Of a stretch of 64,000 bases of DNA, positions 1 to 8,938 are shown in pieces. The notes beneath the pieces are model-generated. The model worked only from the letters and a program-made list of their open reading frames with translations. It did no database searches and had not been told where the DNA came from. The stretch is from UBA6136 sp044350805. Its GTDB lineage: Bacteria > Pseudomonadota > Gammaproteobacteria > Methylococcales > Methylococcaceae. A program made the translations under genes and the position numbers. The stretch is taken from NCBI GenBank assembly GCA_044350805.1, contig JBILGU010000006.1, positions 67,459 to 131,458 of the forward strand, given 5' to 3'. Numbering within the stretch: the first letter of the stretch is position 1; each line of letters opens with the position of its first letter.

Positions 1-18
1 TGACCCGAGGGGATGGTG

Positions 19-963
19 ATGGCGGCTAAATCTCCGGCCAGGCCGCGCATTTTTGGGCTGGATTGGGGACAGCTCCGCTCGACCCTTTTTTCCAGACGCT
101 CGCAAAAACGAAAAGAAGAGGAGGCGTCGCGCCAGTGGTTTCTGCTCTGTGGGCAGCGACCCCAGGATCTGACGGTGGCCCCTGACCCCAGGACACTGGA
201 GGCAATCATTCCGCCGCCTGATCGTTTCTGGGCGGATCCTTTCCTCTGGTCGACTGAGGGTCGGCAGCATCTTTTCTTTGAGGAATACCCTTATGCCGAG
301 GGCCGAGGGCGGATTAGCGTCATGGCCATTGATTCGACGGGAAAGCCCTTGGGTGATCCCGAAATCGTTCTGAGTGAACCCCACCACCTGTCTTACCCCT
401 ATCTCTTTACGGTCGATGGGGAGATGTACATGGTCCCCGAGCAAAAGGCCGCCCGTCGGGTGGATGTGTATCGCTGCGTTGACTATCCCTCCCGCTTTGA
501 GAAAGTGGCCACCTGGTTCAAGGGCGTCCGTATGGTGGATGTGACGGTGTTCGAGCATGAGGGCCGCTGGTGGCTCTTTTGTGCCGTCAAGGCAAAGGGG
601 CTGCGCTACGATGAAAGCCTTTGCGCCTTCTACTCGGACCATCCGCTGAAGGGCGTCTGGACGCCACATCCCTTGAATCCGCTGGTTCGGGATTTTCGCC
701 GCGGAAGGCCTGGAGGCCGGGTATTTCAGGATGCGGCAGGCCGCCTTCTGCGGCCTTCACAAGATTGTCGCCCCCATTATGGCGCGGGTCTTAATCTCTC
801 CGAAATAGAGCTTCTGACCCCTGAAGCCTACCGCGAAAGACCGCTTTGGCATCTGAGCGGTCATGAGGCAGGGGGTTGGCGCGGCCTTCATCATCTCGAT
901 ATTCGAGATAATCTGATGGTCATGGATGCCGAGAGGACCCTTTCGAAACCGGCCATGGCATAG
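19..963 (+). CDS. GINT1-like / family-43-like beta-propeller protein
   Basis: The 314-residue protein resembles the N-terminal domain of glucosamine inositolphosphorylceramide transferase (GINT1) and its bacterial relatives, a five-bladed propeller related to glycoside hydrolase family 43. The match rests on the run FWADPFLW near residues 70-77, then FFEEYPY, and a later YLFTVDGEMYMVPEQ stretch typical of this fold. It is probably cytoplasmic, since no signal peptide is seen and the N-terminus is basic. The start is set at 19 because GAGGGG at 7-12 gives good spacing to that ATG. An in-frame ATG at 13 directly abuts the purine run, and an in-frame stop lies at 1-3. The substrate is unknown; a role in surface glycan or glycolipid synthesis is inferred. 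The upstream neighbour is outside the window. Confidence 0.65.
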   Translation: MAAKSPARPRIFGLDWGQLRSTLFSRRSQKRKEEEASRQWFLLCGQRPQDLTVAPDPRTLEAIIPPPDRFWADPFLWSTEGRQHLFFEEYPYAEGRGRISVMAIDSTGKPLGDPEIVLSEPHHLSYPYLFTVDGEMYMVPEQKAARRVDVYRCVDYPSRFEKVATWFKGVRMVDVTVFEHEGRWWLFCAVKAKGLRYDESLCAFYSDHPLKGVWTPHPLNPLVRDFRRGRPGGRVFQDAAGRLLRPSQDCRPHYGAGLNLSEIELLTPEAYRERPLWHLSGHEAGGWRGLHHLDIRDNLMVMDAERTLSKPAMA

Positions 964-1089
964 ATTCAAAACAGACGAAGTCTTGCCGGTATTTTGGGGG
1001 AATGGGACAATGGACCGCTTGGTTGACGGGTGGCTGGAGCCTTGCCCAGACGCCCCAACAGAATTCGTACTTATTATTGTGAGGCCGCT

Positions 1090-1827
1090 ATGAACAAGCC
1101 CTGGATTGCCCCTTCCATTCTTTCTGCTGATTTTGCCCGTTTGGGCGAGGAAGTCGTGAACGTTCTGACGGCGGGCGCGGACGTTGTCCATTTCGACGTG
1201 ATGGACAACCACTACGTCCCTAACCTCACCATTGGGCCGCTGGTCTGCGAGGCCCTCCGCAAGCATGGCGTCACCGCACCCATCGACGTTCATCTGATGG
1301 TCAAGCCGGTTGACCGGATCATTCCCGATTTCGCCAAGGCGGGTGCGACCTATATCACGTTCCACCCGGAAGCTTCCGAGCACATCGATCGCACCATTGG
1401 TCTGATCCGCGAAGCCGGTTGCAAACCAGGGCTGGTGTTCAATCCCGCAACCCCGATCGATGTCCTTGAGTACACCCTCGACAACATCGATATGGTCCTC
1501 TTGATGTCGGTCAATCCCGGCTTCGGCGGCCAGAAATTTATTCCGTATGTCCTCGAAAAGGCCCGTCACCTTCGTCAGATCATTGATGCTTCCGGTCGCG
1601 ATATCCGGCTTGAAATCGATGGTGGGGTTGGACCGGCCAACATTCGCGCGATCCGTGAAGCAGGGGTCGATACCTTCGTTGCAGGGTCCGCAGTCTTCGG
1701 TGCGGCCAACGCAGCCGATCCGAACCACTACGACACCATCATCAAGAAACTCAGGGATGAATTGGCACAGGCCGCGCCCTTCGACGCAGAGAAGGGCGAT
1801 TCATGTTGCGGCGGCGACCATCACTAG
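1090..1827 (+). CDS. rpe: Ribulose-phosphate 3-epimerase
   Basis: This enzyme interconverts ribulose 5-phosphate and xylulose 5-phosphate in the pentose phosphate and Calvin cycles. The 245-residue TIM barrel carries the family signatures SILSADFARL at the N-terminus, VVHFDVMDNHYVPNLTIGP (metal and phosphate site), DVHLMVKP, MSVNPGFGGQ and LEIDGGV. The start is the ATG at 1090, preceded by GAGG at 1081-1084; an upstream in-frame ATG at 1030 would add 20 non-conserved residues. The last eight residues are Cys- and His-rich (SCCGGDHH), an unusual tail that could bind metal. The gene overlaps the next one by 25 bases, so the two are surely co-translated. Its pairing with phosphoglycolate phosphatase suggests the cbbE role in an autotroph. 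Confidence 0.95.
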   Translation: MNKPWIAPSILSADFARLGEEVVNVLTAGADVVHFDVMDNHYVPNLTIGPLVCEALRKHGVTAPIDVHLMVKPVDRIIPDFAKAGATYITFHPEASEHIDRTIGLIREAGCKPGLVFNPATPIDVLEYTLDNIDMVLLMSVNPGFGGQKFIPYVLEKARHLRQIIDASGRDIRLEIDGGVGPANIRAIREAGVDTFVAGSAVFGAANAADPNHYDTIIKKLRDELAQAAPFDAEKGDSCCGGDHH

Positions 1828-2498
1828 TCCTTTTTGACCTCGACGGCACGCTGGTCGACAGCGCGCCCGATCTGGCGTCAGCCATCGACCGGATGCTGGT
1901 GGCCCTCGGCCGCGAGCCCGCGGGCGAGGCCCGGGTCAGAGGATGGATCGGACGCGGTCAGCCTATGCTGATCAAGCGCGCCTTGACCGGCGCGCTGTGG
2001 CCTGAGGGGGAACCTGAGGACTTTGATCGGGCTCAGGCCCTCTATGTGGAGTTCTATGGCGAGGGTCTGGCTGAAAAAAGCCAGCTTTATCCTGGGGTCA
2101 TCGAGTGCCTCGATGCGCTTAGGGCGTTGTCGATTCCGATGGCCTGCGTTACCAACAAGGACTCCCGTTTTACGGCAAGGGTGCTTGAGAGTCTCGGCAT
2201 CCTGGATTACTTCGATGTTCTGGCTTCGGGGGATGAGTTTGCAAGACCCAAGCCCGAACCCGATGCCTTACTCGATACGGCCCATCGCCTGGGCATCGCG
2301 CCTGAAGAGGCCATGATGGTCGGTGATTCCTCTGCGGATGCGAAAGCCGCTCGAGCCGCTGGCATGATGCTGGTCATGGTCCCTTACGGCTATCATGGGG
2401 GGGACGCCATCGAATCCTTCCTGCCGGACCTGGTGCTTTCGGACTTGAATGAACTTCCCCGGTGGATTGAAGCGGCCGAATCAAACGCGCTCCACTGA
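1803..2498 (+). CDS. gph: Phosphoglycolate phosphatase (HAD family)
   Basis: This phosphatase hydrolyses 2-phosphoglycolate, the by-product of Rubisco oxygenation, and is called cbbZ in Calvin-cycle operons. The 231-residue protein has the HAD motif I FDLDGTLVDS at residues 11-20 (nucleophile Asp12, general acid Asp14), motif II in the VTNKD stretch, a KPEP segment with the motif III Lys, and the motif IV MVGDSSAD. It starts inside the 3' end of rpe and ends 27 bases before trpE. The three-gene order rpe-gph-trpE is common in beta- and gammaproteobacteria. Confidence 0.93.
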   Translation: MLRRRPSLVLFDLDGTLVDSAPDLASAIDRMLVALGREPAGEARVRGWIGRGQPMLIKRALTGALWPEGEPEDFDRAQALYVEFYGEGLAEKSQLYPGVIECLDALRALSIPMACVTNKDSRFTARVLESLGILDYFDVLASGDEFARPKPEPDALLDTAHRLGIAPEEAMMVGDSSADAKAARAAGMMLVMVPYGYHGGDAIESFLPDLVLSDLNELPRWIEAAESNALH

Positions 2499-2525
2499 TC
2501 GACAACAGATCGCCTTGAAAAAAAC

Positions 2526-4004
2526 ATGACGCCCCAGGAATTTGATCACTACGCGCAAGAGGGTTACAACCGCATTCCGGTGTGGCGTGAGGTCCTGGCG
2601 GACCTGGATACCCCATTAAGTGCCTATCTCAAGCTGGCCAACCGGCCTTATGGGTATTTATTTGAATCCGTCCATGGTGGAGAGCAGTGGGGACGTTACT
2701 CGATTATCGGGTTACCGTCTCGAAGGATCCTGAGGGTTCGGGGTTCTGTGATTGAGCTCGAATCCGATGGGGCGGTCGTTGAACGGTTGAACGTTGAGGA
2801 CCCTCTCGAGTGGATCCGAACCTTTGCGCAAGGGTTCAAGGTCCCGACCATCGAGGGGCTGCCAAGGTTCACCGGCGGATTGGTGGGTTATTTTGGCTAT
2901 GAGACCATTCACTACATTGAACCGCGCCTCAAAAGCGAAAAACCGGACCCCTTGGGTGTTCCTGACATTCTGTTGATGGTTTCTGAGGATGTGCTGGTTT
3001 TTGATAATCTCAAAGGCCGCCTCATGGTCATCACCCATGCCGACCCTTCGGAGGATAATGCCCTGATCCGCGCTGAGAGCCGTCTGGATGACCTGATCCA
3101 AAAGCTCCGGGAAACCCGTCTTCCCGAGGTTCATCGCGCTTCCGGTCGTGAGGTTGATGAGTCTGAGTTTGTCTCAGGATTCACTCAGGTCGGATTCGAA
3201 CGCGCCGTGGGCAAGGTCAAGGAGTACATCGTCGATGGCGATGTGATGCAGGTGGTGCTCTCGCAACGGATGTCCATTCCGTTTGAGGCGCCGGCTCTCG
3301 ATCTTTATCGGGCATTGCGTTCTCTGAATCCCTCGCCCTACATGTTCCACCTGGATCTTGGCGACTTTCAGATCGTGGGCTCCTCCCCTGAAATTTTGGT
3401 CCGGCTGGAGGATGATACGGTCACGGTGCGCCCCATCGCGGGAACCCGCCGTCGGGGTCGAACTCCGGAAGAAGATCTGGCTTTGGAGCGCGATCTTCTG
3501 GCTGATCCCAAAGAAATTGCCGAACATTTGATGCTGATTGATCTTGGGCGCAATGATGCCGGGCGCGTTGCTGAGACAGGCACGGTCAAGGTGACCGACA
3601 AAATGATCATTGAACGCTACTCCCATGTCATGCACATCGTATCGAACGTGACAGGAAGACTTTTGGCCGATAAGGATGCCTTCGATGTGCTGCGGGCAAC
3701 CTTTCCTGCAGGGACGGTCAGTGGTGCGCCCAAGATTCGGGCGATGGAGATCATCGACGAACTCGAACCCGTCAAGCGAGGGGTCTACTCTGGCGCTGTC
3801 GGTTACATCGGCTGGTCAGGGAATCTCGATACCGCCATCGCCATTCGAACAGCCGTGATCAAGGATGGCACCCTTCATATTCAGGCGGGCGCTGGGGTCG
3901 TTTATGACTCCATTCCGCTCAACGAATGGGAGGAAACGCTAAACAAGGGACGGGCCGTTTTTCGAGCGGTTGCCCTTGCCGAGAAGGGCCTGGATCTTAG
4001 CTGA
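2526..4004 (+). CDS. trpE: Anthranilate synthase component I
   Basis: This is the chorismate-using subunit of anthranilate synthase, the first step of tryptophan synthesis; the glutaminase partner TrpG is encoded 5.2 kb downstream. The 492-residue length is normal. Chorismate-binding domain signatures are present: GSSPEILVR, RPIAGTRRRG, DLGRNDAGRV and AGTVSGAPKIRAMEII. The N-terminal segment with FESVHGGEQWGRYS corresponds to the region where tryptophan feedback inhibition acts in the family. No leader peptide with Trp codons or attenuator was seen in the 27-base gap after gph, so expression is probably set by the rpe-gph-trpE transcript. Confidence 0.96.
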   Translation: MTPQEFDHYAQEGYNRIPVWREVLADLDTPLSAYLKLANRPYGYLFESVHGGEQWGRYSIIGLPSRRILRVRGSVIELESDGAVVERLNVEDPLEWIRTFAQGFKVPTIEGLPRFTGGLVGYFGYETIHYIEPRLKSEKPDPLGVPDILLMVSEDVLVFDNLKGRLMVITHADPSEDNALIRAESRLDDLIQKLRETRLPEVHRASGREVDESEFVSGFTQVGFERAVGKVKEYIVDGDVMQVVLSQRMSIPFEAPALDLYRALRSLNPSPYMFHLDLGDFQIVGSSPEILVRLEDDTVTVRPIAGTRRRGRTPEEDLALERDLLADPKEIAEHLMLIDLGRNDAGRVAETGTVKVTDKMIIERYSHVMHIVSNVTGRLLADKDAFDVLRATFPAGTVSGAPKIRAMEIIDELEPVKRGVYSGAVGYIGWSGNLDTAIAIRTAVIKDGTLHIQAGAGVVYDSIPLNEWEETLNKGRAVFRAVALAEKGLDLS

Positions 4005-4180
4005 GTCTGGGCGCCGCAAGGGATTGGCGATGGATTGATCGCATCAATCCCTGAAATCCAATTTATGAATTGGACTTGATTTCTTCTCAAAATAAAAATG
4101 CACCGGAACGTAACGAGACCTCCCGAGAGGGATCCGGATTGTTACGTCTACGGGATCGAACTTCATTGATCGATCCTGTT

Positions 4181-4193
4181 CGTTGAAACAACG
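4181..4193. promoter_or_regulatory. Short inverted repeat before the GlcG/HbpS-like gene
   Basis: CGTTG-AAA-CAACG forms a perfect 5-bp inverted repeat that ends three bases before the ribosome-binding CGGAG (4196-4200) of the next gene. It could be an operator or a small 5' leader hairpin. The 200-base gap after trpE otherwise shows no clear promoter. Confidence 0.3.
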
Positions 4194-4205
4194 TTCGGAG
4201 TATGA

Positions 4206-5021
4206 ATGATGAGAAAAATCGTTTCTTTTGCCGGTCTTGCAATGCTGGCCCTTTCGGGCAACCTCTGGGCGGCCTGTTCTGATATCAGCTGGACTGCACT
4301 GAATAGTGCCGTCGCTGCAGCCGCTGGGGCGGGGAGCGCGACGGGAGGCTACGGCCTCAACATGTGGGCCAGCGTGGTCGATGAACACGGCGCCGTCTGC
4401 TGGGTCACCACCAATGGAACCCCGGGTGCCAGCGCAGGGAATAGCGAATGGCTCGGTAGCCGCGTGATTTCTGTGCAGAAAGCCAATACGGCGAATTTCT
4501 TCAGCTTGGATGGTTACGCGATTTCAACAGCCAACCTCTACAGCCCAGTCCAGCCGGGTGGTAGCCTCTATGGGCTCCAGGCGAGTAACCCCGTCGATGC
4601 AACCGTGGTCTATGCCGGCAGCCCTGCGAAATACGGAACGATCAATGATCCCCTGCGCGGGAAGAAAGTGGGGGGCGTCAACGTCTTTGGCGGCGGACTT
4701 GCTCTTTACGCCAATGGCAAGAAAGTCGGCGCGCTTGGCGTTTCGGGGGATACCTCCTGCCGTGACCATGCCTTTGCTTGGCGCATTCGCTCGGCTCTGG
4801 GGATGCAGCCCGCGGGCGTCGGGATCACGACCGTCAATCTGAATGCCGCGGGTGCCAAGCAGACGCCGTTGACCGGTGACACGGTGGGGGATGAGATGAT
4901 TCTTGGAACGCCTAATGGCGCGTCCAATTATTGGAATGCGTGGGCACAACCCTATTGCCCGAATTCCATTCCGGCGATCAGTGCTGCGAACGGAACCGTT
5001 GCGGTTCCTGCGGCACCCTAA
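4206..5021 (+). CDS. Secreted GlcG/HbpS-like heme-binding family protein
   Basis: The 271-residue precursor starts with a clear Sec signal peptide (MMRKIVSFAGLAMLALSGNLWA, cut after LWA, split here only by description). The mature part matches the GlcG/HbpS (DUF336) fold: a long helix with LNSAVAAAAGAGSATGGYG, a strand MWASVVDEHGAVCWV, the helix with ISVQKANTANFF, and the glycine-rich strand VGGVNVFGGGLALYANGKK followed by GALGVSGDTSCRDHAFAWRIR. Family members bind heme or small organic ligands. At 271 residues it is longer than the usual domain of about 140, with an extended Asn/Gly-rich C-terminus. It has a good ribosome site at 4196-4200 and is followed by a strong terminator, so it is probably monocistronic. 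Its ligand is not known. Confidence 0.75.
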   Translation: MMRKIVSFAGLAMLALSGNLWAACSDISWTALNSAVAAAAGAGSATGGYGLNMWASVVDEHGAVCWVTTNGTPGASAGNSEWLGSRVISVQKANTANFFSLDGYAISTANLYSPVQPGGSLYGLQASNPVDATVVYAGSPAKYGTINDPLRGKKVGGVNVFGGGLALYANGKKVGALGVSGDTSCRDHAFAWRIRSALGMQPAGVGITTVNLNAAGAKQTPLTGDTVGDEMILGTPNGASNYWNAWAQPYCPNSIPAISAANGTVAVPAAP

Positions 5022-5065
5022 GGTGGGGCAAGGATGCCCTCCTGAAAGGGGCATCCGGATTGCGG

Positions 5066-5102
5066 AAGGGGATTCAGGCCCATGCCTGCATCCCCTTTTT
5101 TT
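5066..5102 (+). terminator. Rho-independent terminator after the GlcG/HbpS-like gene
   Basis: A 14-bp stem with one mismatch (5066-5079 paired with 5084-5097, loop CCAT) runs into seven T residues at 5096-5102. It ends just before the stop codon of the convergent LysR gene. Confidence 0.9.
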
Positions 5103-5106
5103 CGAC

Positions 5107-6048
5107 CTAGAGGGTAATGCTGCCGTTTCTGAATTCTTCGGTCACTTCAGAGCAAAGCCCCCGGAACCAGCTGAGCGCCGGATCCTGGCTGAAGGAACGA
5201 TGCCAGGTCAGTATGGAGTGATTGCTGAGTTGCTTAAAGGGAAGTTCATAGGCTTCAATGGGGTAGCAGTCTTTCATCCTTTGGATAAAGGACCACGGCA
5301 TTAAAGCCACAAGATCGGTCTGGCTCAGAAGGACCGGGACCATCGGGACACTGGGGACTTCGAGCTGGGTCGCCTCCTCGGCCTTTCGAATGAATTCCTG
5401 GAATTCGGACACTTCAGATTCGTGGGTTGAGTCGTGAACCCAGAGGTATTTCTCGCGAAGGAGCTCTTCAAACGAAGGGTCTTGTGTAATCCGGGGATGT
5501 CCCTGCCTGACCGCGACGGCAATCTTGAAGTCAAGACAAAACTCGACCTCCAGCATAGGGTCGACAATGTTCGATTTGGTGATGGCAATGTCGATTTTCT
5601 GTTCTCGTAGGAGCCTCGGAATTTCGGTTAAGGAGTCGACATGCGAGATGATCATCCGGGCGTTCGGCGCTTCCGCCATGAGGCGCTTGAAAATGGCTCC
5701 TCCGAGAAGATAGCCACTACCATAGGCGATGGAAATCGTGAAGGTGCGGCGGGTTGATTTAGGGTCAAATGCTTCTTTGGCGAAGAACTCGGCCCGGATC
5801 AGATCCAGTGCCTGATGCACCTGAACATAGAGCTCGTCGGCTTTAGTCGTTGCCTGAATGGATCGGCTGCCAAAGAATAGACGATCGTCGACTAAGTGTC
5901 GCAACCGGCTGATGGCGTTGCTGATCGCCGGCTGACTCATATGGAGCCGTTCCGAGGCTTTCTGTTGGCTTCGTTCTTCGTAGACGGATTCAAAAACCGT
6001 CAAGAGATTAAGGTCTAGGCGTCTTAGGCTCATCTCGGAAGGGGGCAT
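5107..6048 (-). CDS. LysR-family transcriptional regulator
   Basis: This 313-residue DNA-binding regulator has an N-terminal winged helix-turn-helix (residues 6-65, with LNLLTVFESVYEERS and MSQPAISNAISRLR) and a periplasmic-binding-protein-like effector domain. The wording of the recognition helix and the FFGSRSI segment resemble the NodD/LeuO-like branch. It is convergent with the GlcG/HbpS-like gene and shares the terminator region, so it need not control that gene. The target and effector are unknown. The C-terminal third is clearly homologous to the gene fragment just upstream (6132-6521), so a tandem duplication has taken place here. Confidence 0.9.
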   Translation of the reverse strand: MPPSEMSLRRLDLNLLTVFESVYEERSQQKASERLHMSQPAISNAISRLRHLVDDRLFFGSRSIQATTKADELYVQVHQALDLIRAEFFAKEAFDPKSTRRTFTISIAYGSGYLLGGAIFKRLMAEAPNARMIISHVDSLTEIPRLLREQKIDIAITKSNIVDPMLEVEFCLDFKIAVAVRQGHPRITQDPSFEELLREKYLWVHDSTHESEVSEFQEFIRKAEEATQLEVPSVPMVPVLLSQTDLVALMPWSFIQRMKDCYPIEAYELPFKQLSNHSILTWHRSFSQDPALSWFRGLCSEVTEEFRNGSITL

Positions 6049-6131
6049 AGATACCCTGCTAAGTTTAAAGATTCGTGATCCGTAAGGGAGGGATTCTAAC
6101 TATAAGGTCATGATTGGTTTTGTATCACTCA

Positions 6132-6521
6132 TCATTGGTGAACGTCGGGATAAAGGCCTTCAAGCTTATGACGAACCTCGCTAAAGGTTTCGATACATGT
6201 TTGACGTAGCCATGCGAGACTTGGGTCCTTTTCATAGGCCCGATGCCAGAGCAGATTGACATGGCTAACAACCCTTGAAATGGGGAGTGGGTATACCGCG
6301 AGATCATATCGTCGGGCCATGATGTCAGCGTGGACTCTCGGAATCAGGGCCACCAAGTCGCTATCCTCAAGAATGATCGGAAGCATCAGGGCATTTGGGA
6401 CCTCAATACGTGCTCTTAACTGAGCAAGCTCCATGATATCTTGGAGGTCACCTGCGTTGGTGGGATAGGAAAAGTCATGGACCGTGACAAACTCTTCAGT
6501 TTCCAGGCAAAGACTCCATAG
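6132..6521 (-). pseudogene. Remnant of a second LysR-type regulator (C-terminal part only)
   Basis: The frame encodes only the last ~130 residues of a LysR effector domain. EEFVTVHDFSYPTNAGDLQ aligns with the LWVHDSTHESEVSEFQ region of the intact LysR downstream, and DSDLVALIPR with TDLVALMPW, then NLLWHRAYEKDPSLAWLR with ILTWHRSFSQDPALSWFR. An in-frame TAG lies at 6522-6524, and no helix-turn-helix domain is encoded before the divergent SulP gene starts. The first methionine in frame is at 6434 (100 residues). A short expressed product is possible, but 5' truncation is the simpler reading. Confidence 0.75.
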
Positions 6522-6648
6522 CTATTGGGGTTAAGCCGGGAAAATGCCTACTAATGGCCTGCGATTGTTTATTTGAACCCATTTCAGCTAAAGTGAGGCT
6601 TGATACGGTTCATTTGAACCCCGCCCCCGTCGATTCCGCTTACCCTTC

Positions 6649-8232
6649 ATGACGCGCCATTTTTTTGACGATTTATCCCGCGATATTCCAGCCGGAATCG
6701 TCGTGTTCTTAGTGGCACTCCCGCTGTGCTTGGGGGTGGCTCTGGCCTCGGGTGCGCCTCTGATGTCCGGTCTGATTGCCGGAATTATCGGGGGCACGGT
6801 CGTGGCTCTGATGAGCGCATCGCCCCTGAGCGTCTCAGGACCTGCTGCCGGTATGGCCGTGATCGTTCTGAGTGCGATTCAAGATTTGGGAAGCTTTGAG
6901 GGGTTTCTGCTTGCGGCGTTTCTGGCCGGTGCTATACAAATCGGGTTGGGTTTTCTTGGCGCGGGCGTTTTGGGGTCGATTTTTCCGAACGCAGTCATTC
7001 GGGGAATGCTTTTTGCCATTGGCCTGATCTTGATTCTCAAGCAACTTCCTCACGCGGTGGGATTTGGTGCCGATCCGCTCGTTGATGAGACCTACTCGCC
7101 GGAAACCCCAAGCTTTATTCTGGAGGAGATTCTGGAGGCCGTCTCCACGATTTCCTTGGGGCCGCTTTCGGTCTTTTTGGGGGCTGTGGTCATTATTGTC
7201 GCGTGGGATCGATTGGCGAGAGGGCGATGGAGCGTGGCCTCTTATCTCCCCGGGCCTTTGCTGGCGGTCGTGTGGGGCATTGGGTTTGAATATTTCAGTC
7301 GTGGTACGGCACTGGATCTCTCCACTCAGCATCTGGTTTCACTCCCGGTGCTTGAGAGTCTCACGCATCTTTTTGAGGGGCTCAAAACCCCTGATTTCTC
7401 TCAGATCACGCATCCTGAAATCGCCATTCATGCGCTTCAGATTGCTGTATTGGCGAGTGTTGAAACGCTGCTGAGTATCGAGGCGCTGGATCGATTGGAT
7501 CCCCTGAAACGTCCAACCCCCAAAAACCGCGAATTGATTGCCCAAGGGGTGGGCAATCTCCTCAGCGCAAGTATCGGGGGGCTTCCGATAACTTCCGTCA
7601 TCGTTCGCAGCACAGCCAATCTCAATGCGGGGGCCAGAAGCCGAAATGCGGCCGTGATCCATGGGTTTCTTCTTTTGAGTAGCTTGATGTTCCTGGTCGC
7701 CTGGATCAATCTGATTCCTCTGGCGGCCCTTGCAGCGATTCTCTTACTGACCGGATTCCGGCTTGCGGATCCTCGCATCGTCATCTCCATGTGGCATCGC
7801 GGGAGAGATCAGTTCATTCCTTTCCTGGTGACTATCCTCGCGATATTGATCGATGACCTCCTCAAGGGCGTTTTGATCGGTTCGGTGGTGGGTCTGATCT
7901 TCATCATCAAGTCCAATTTCCATTCGGGCATTACGCTGACCCGGGATAAAAACAACTATCTGATCCGTTTCAGGAAAGATGCGACCTTTTTGAACAAGAT
8001 CAGGCTCAGGATGCTGCTCGATCAAATCGAACCGCATAGCTTTGTGGTCATCGACGGCAGTCGCGCTGAATTCATGGATCGTGACATTCTGGATTGCATT
8101 GCAGACTATCGGGAGACGGCCCGATTTCGGGAGATTTCGGTCACGCTTCGCAATGTGCTGGGCGTCTCAGGCCCCCTTTGTAGCGCCTGTTTGGATGACA
8201 TGCCCTTCGTTGAAGGTTGCCACCACAACTGA
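6649..8232 (+). CDS. SulP-family inorganic anion (probable bicarbonate) transporter
   Basis: This 527-residue inner-membrane transporter belongs to the SulP/SLC26 family. It has the conserved opening segment DIPAGIVVFLVALPLCLGVA, repeated hydrophobic helices to about residue 420, the SVSGPAAGMAV motif, and a C-terminal STAS-like domain (LLDQIEPHSFVVIDGSRAEF onwards). The family carries sulfate, bicarbonate and other anions. The beta-carbonic anhydrase gene begins ten bases after its stop, an arrangement known from chemolithoautotrophs with SulP-type bicarbonate uptake, so bicarbonate is the inferred substrate. No strong ribosome site is visible before the ATG at 6649. Confidence 0.85.
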   Translation: MTRHFFDDLSRDIPAGIVVFLVALPLCLGVALASGAPLMSGLIAGIIGGTVVALMSASPLSVSGPAAGMAVIVLSAIQDLGSFEGFLLAAFLAGAIQIGLGFLGAGVLGSIFPNAVIRGMLFAIGLILILKQLPHAVGFGADPLVDETYSPETPSFILEEILEAVSTISLGPLSVFLGAVVIIVAWDRLARGRWSVASYLPGPLLAVVWGIGFEYFSRGTALDLSTQHLVSLPVLESLTHLFEGLKTPDFSQITHPEIAIHALQIAVLASVETLLSIEALDRLDPLKRPTPKNRELIAQGVGNLLSASIGGLPITSVIVRSTANLNAGARSRNAAVIHGFLLLSSLMFLVAWINLIPLAALAAILLLTGFRLADPRIVISMWHRGRDQFIPFLVTILAILIDDLLKGVLIGSVVGLIFIIKSNFHSGITLTRDKNNYLIRFRKDATFLNKIRLRMLLDQIEPHSFVVIDGSRAEFMDRDILDCIADYRETARFREISVTLRNVLGVSGPLCSACLDDMPFVEGCHHN

Positions 8233-8241
8233 GGGAGATCC

Positions 8242-8862
8242 ATGGACATTTTTGATCGCATGCTGCTCGACAACAAAGCATGGGCTGCCGAAATGACGGA
8301 GCTGAGCCCGACCTACTTTAGGCGGCTCAGTCAGGTGCAGTCACCGCAGGTGCTCTGGCTCGGCTGTTCAGACAGCCGAGTGCCCTCTGAAATTGTGGTC
8401 AATGCAGATCCCGGTGAGGTCTTCGTTCATCGGAATATCGCCAATCAATTGTTGGCTGAAGACTTTAATGCCACCAGTGTTCTGCAGTATGCCGTTGATG
8501 TCCTTCAGGTCTCTCATATCGTGGTCTGCGGACACTACAACTGTGGCGGTATTCTGGCGGCCATGGCGACGCCGAATCCTGATCTCACCATTGTCAATAA
8601 ATGGCTCAAGCCCATTCGCGAGACGTTTGCGGAGCACGAGGCCGATTTGGCGCGGTTTGAGAACAGCGATCAGCGCTGTCGGCGATTTGTTGAGTTGAAC
8701 GTACTGCGCCAAATCAAAAATCTTGCGAACTCCCCGATCGTCCAGGCCGCCTGGCGTCGGGATCAGCGCCCGATGTTGCACGGATGTGTTTACGGTGTGG
8801 ATGATGGATTGATCAAGGAAATCCAGCGGACCTCCCCCGAATGCGCGCTTCACGGCACCTGA
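8242..8862 (+). CDS. Beta-class carbonic anhydrase
   Basis: This cytoplasmic zinc enzyme interconverts CO2 and bicarbonate. The 206-residue protein carries the beta-class zinc ligands Cys42, His98 and Cys101 and the catalytic Asp44-Arg46 dyad in CSDSR (42-46) and HYNCGG (98-103). GAGGGAGA upstream is a good ribosome site. It follows the SulP gene by nine bases, so the pair is almost certainly one operon in which bicarbonate taken up by SulP is equilibrated with CO2. The closest described relatives are the 'can' type enzymes. Confidence 0.95.
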   Translation: MDIFDRMLLDNKAWAAEMTELSPTYFRRLSQVQSPQVLWLGCSDSRVPSEIVVNADPGEVFVHRNIANQLLAEDFNATSVLQYAVDVLQVSHIVVCGHYNCGGILAAMATPNPDLTIVNKWLKPIRETFAEHEADLARFENSDQRCRRFVELNVLRQIKNLANSPIVQAAWRRDQRPMLHGCVYGVDDGLIKEIQRTSPECALHGT

Positions 8863-8938
8863 TCGTGAGATGGTCTTTTGCGGAGCTGAAATTCAGATAA
8901 ACCGCGATTTCTAGAGACAAGGCTCATTAATGCGCAGA

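Noticed and set aside
757..1728. 323-codon open frame on the - strand
   Set aside because: It runs antisense to rpe and the 3' end of the GINT1-like gene and shows no recognisable sequence; rpe is certain here.
6649..8232. SulP protein as a sulfate permease of sulfur assimilation
   Set aside because: No cys genes are near; the adjacent carbonic anhydrase makes bicarbonate the better guess, though the substrate stays unproven.
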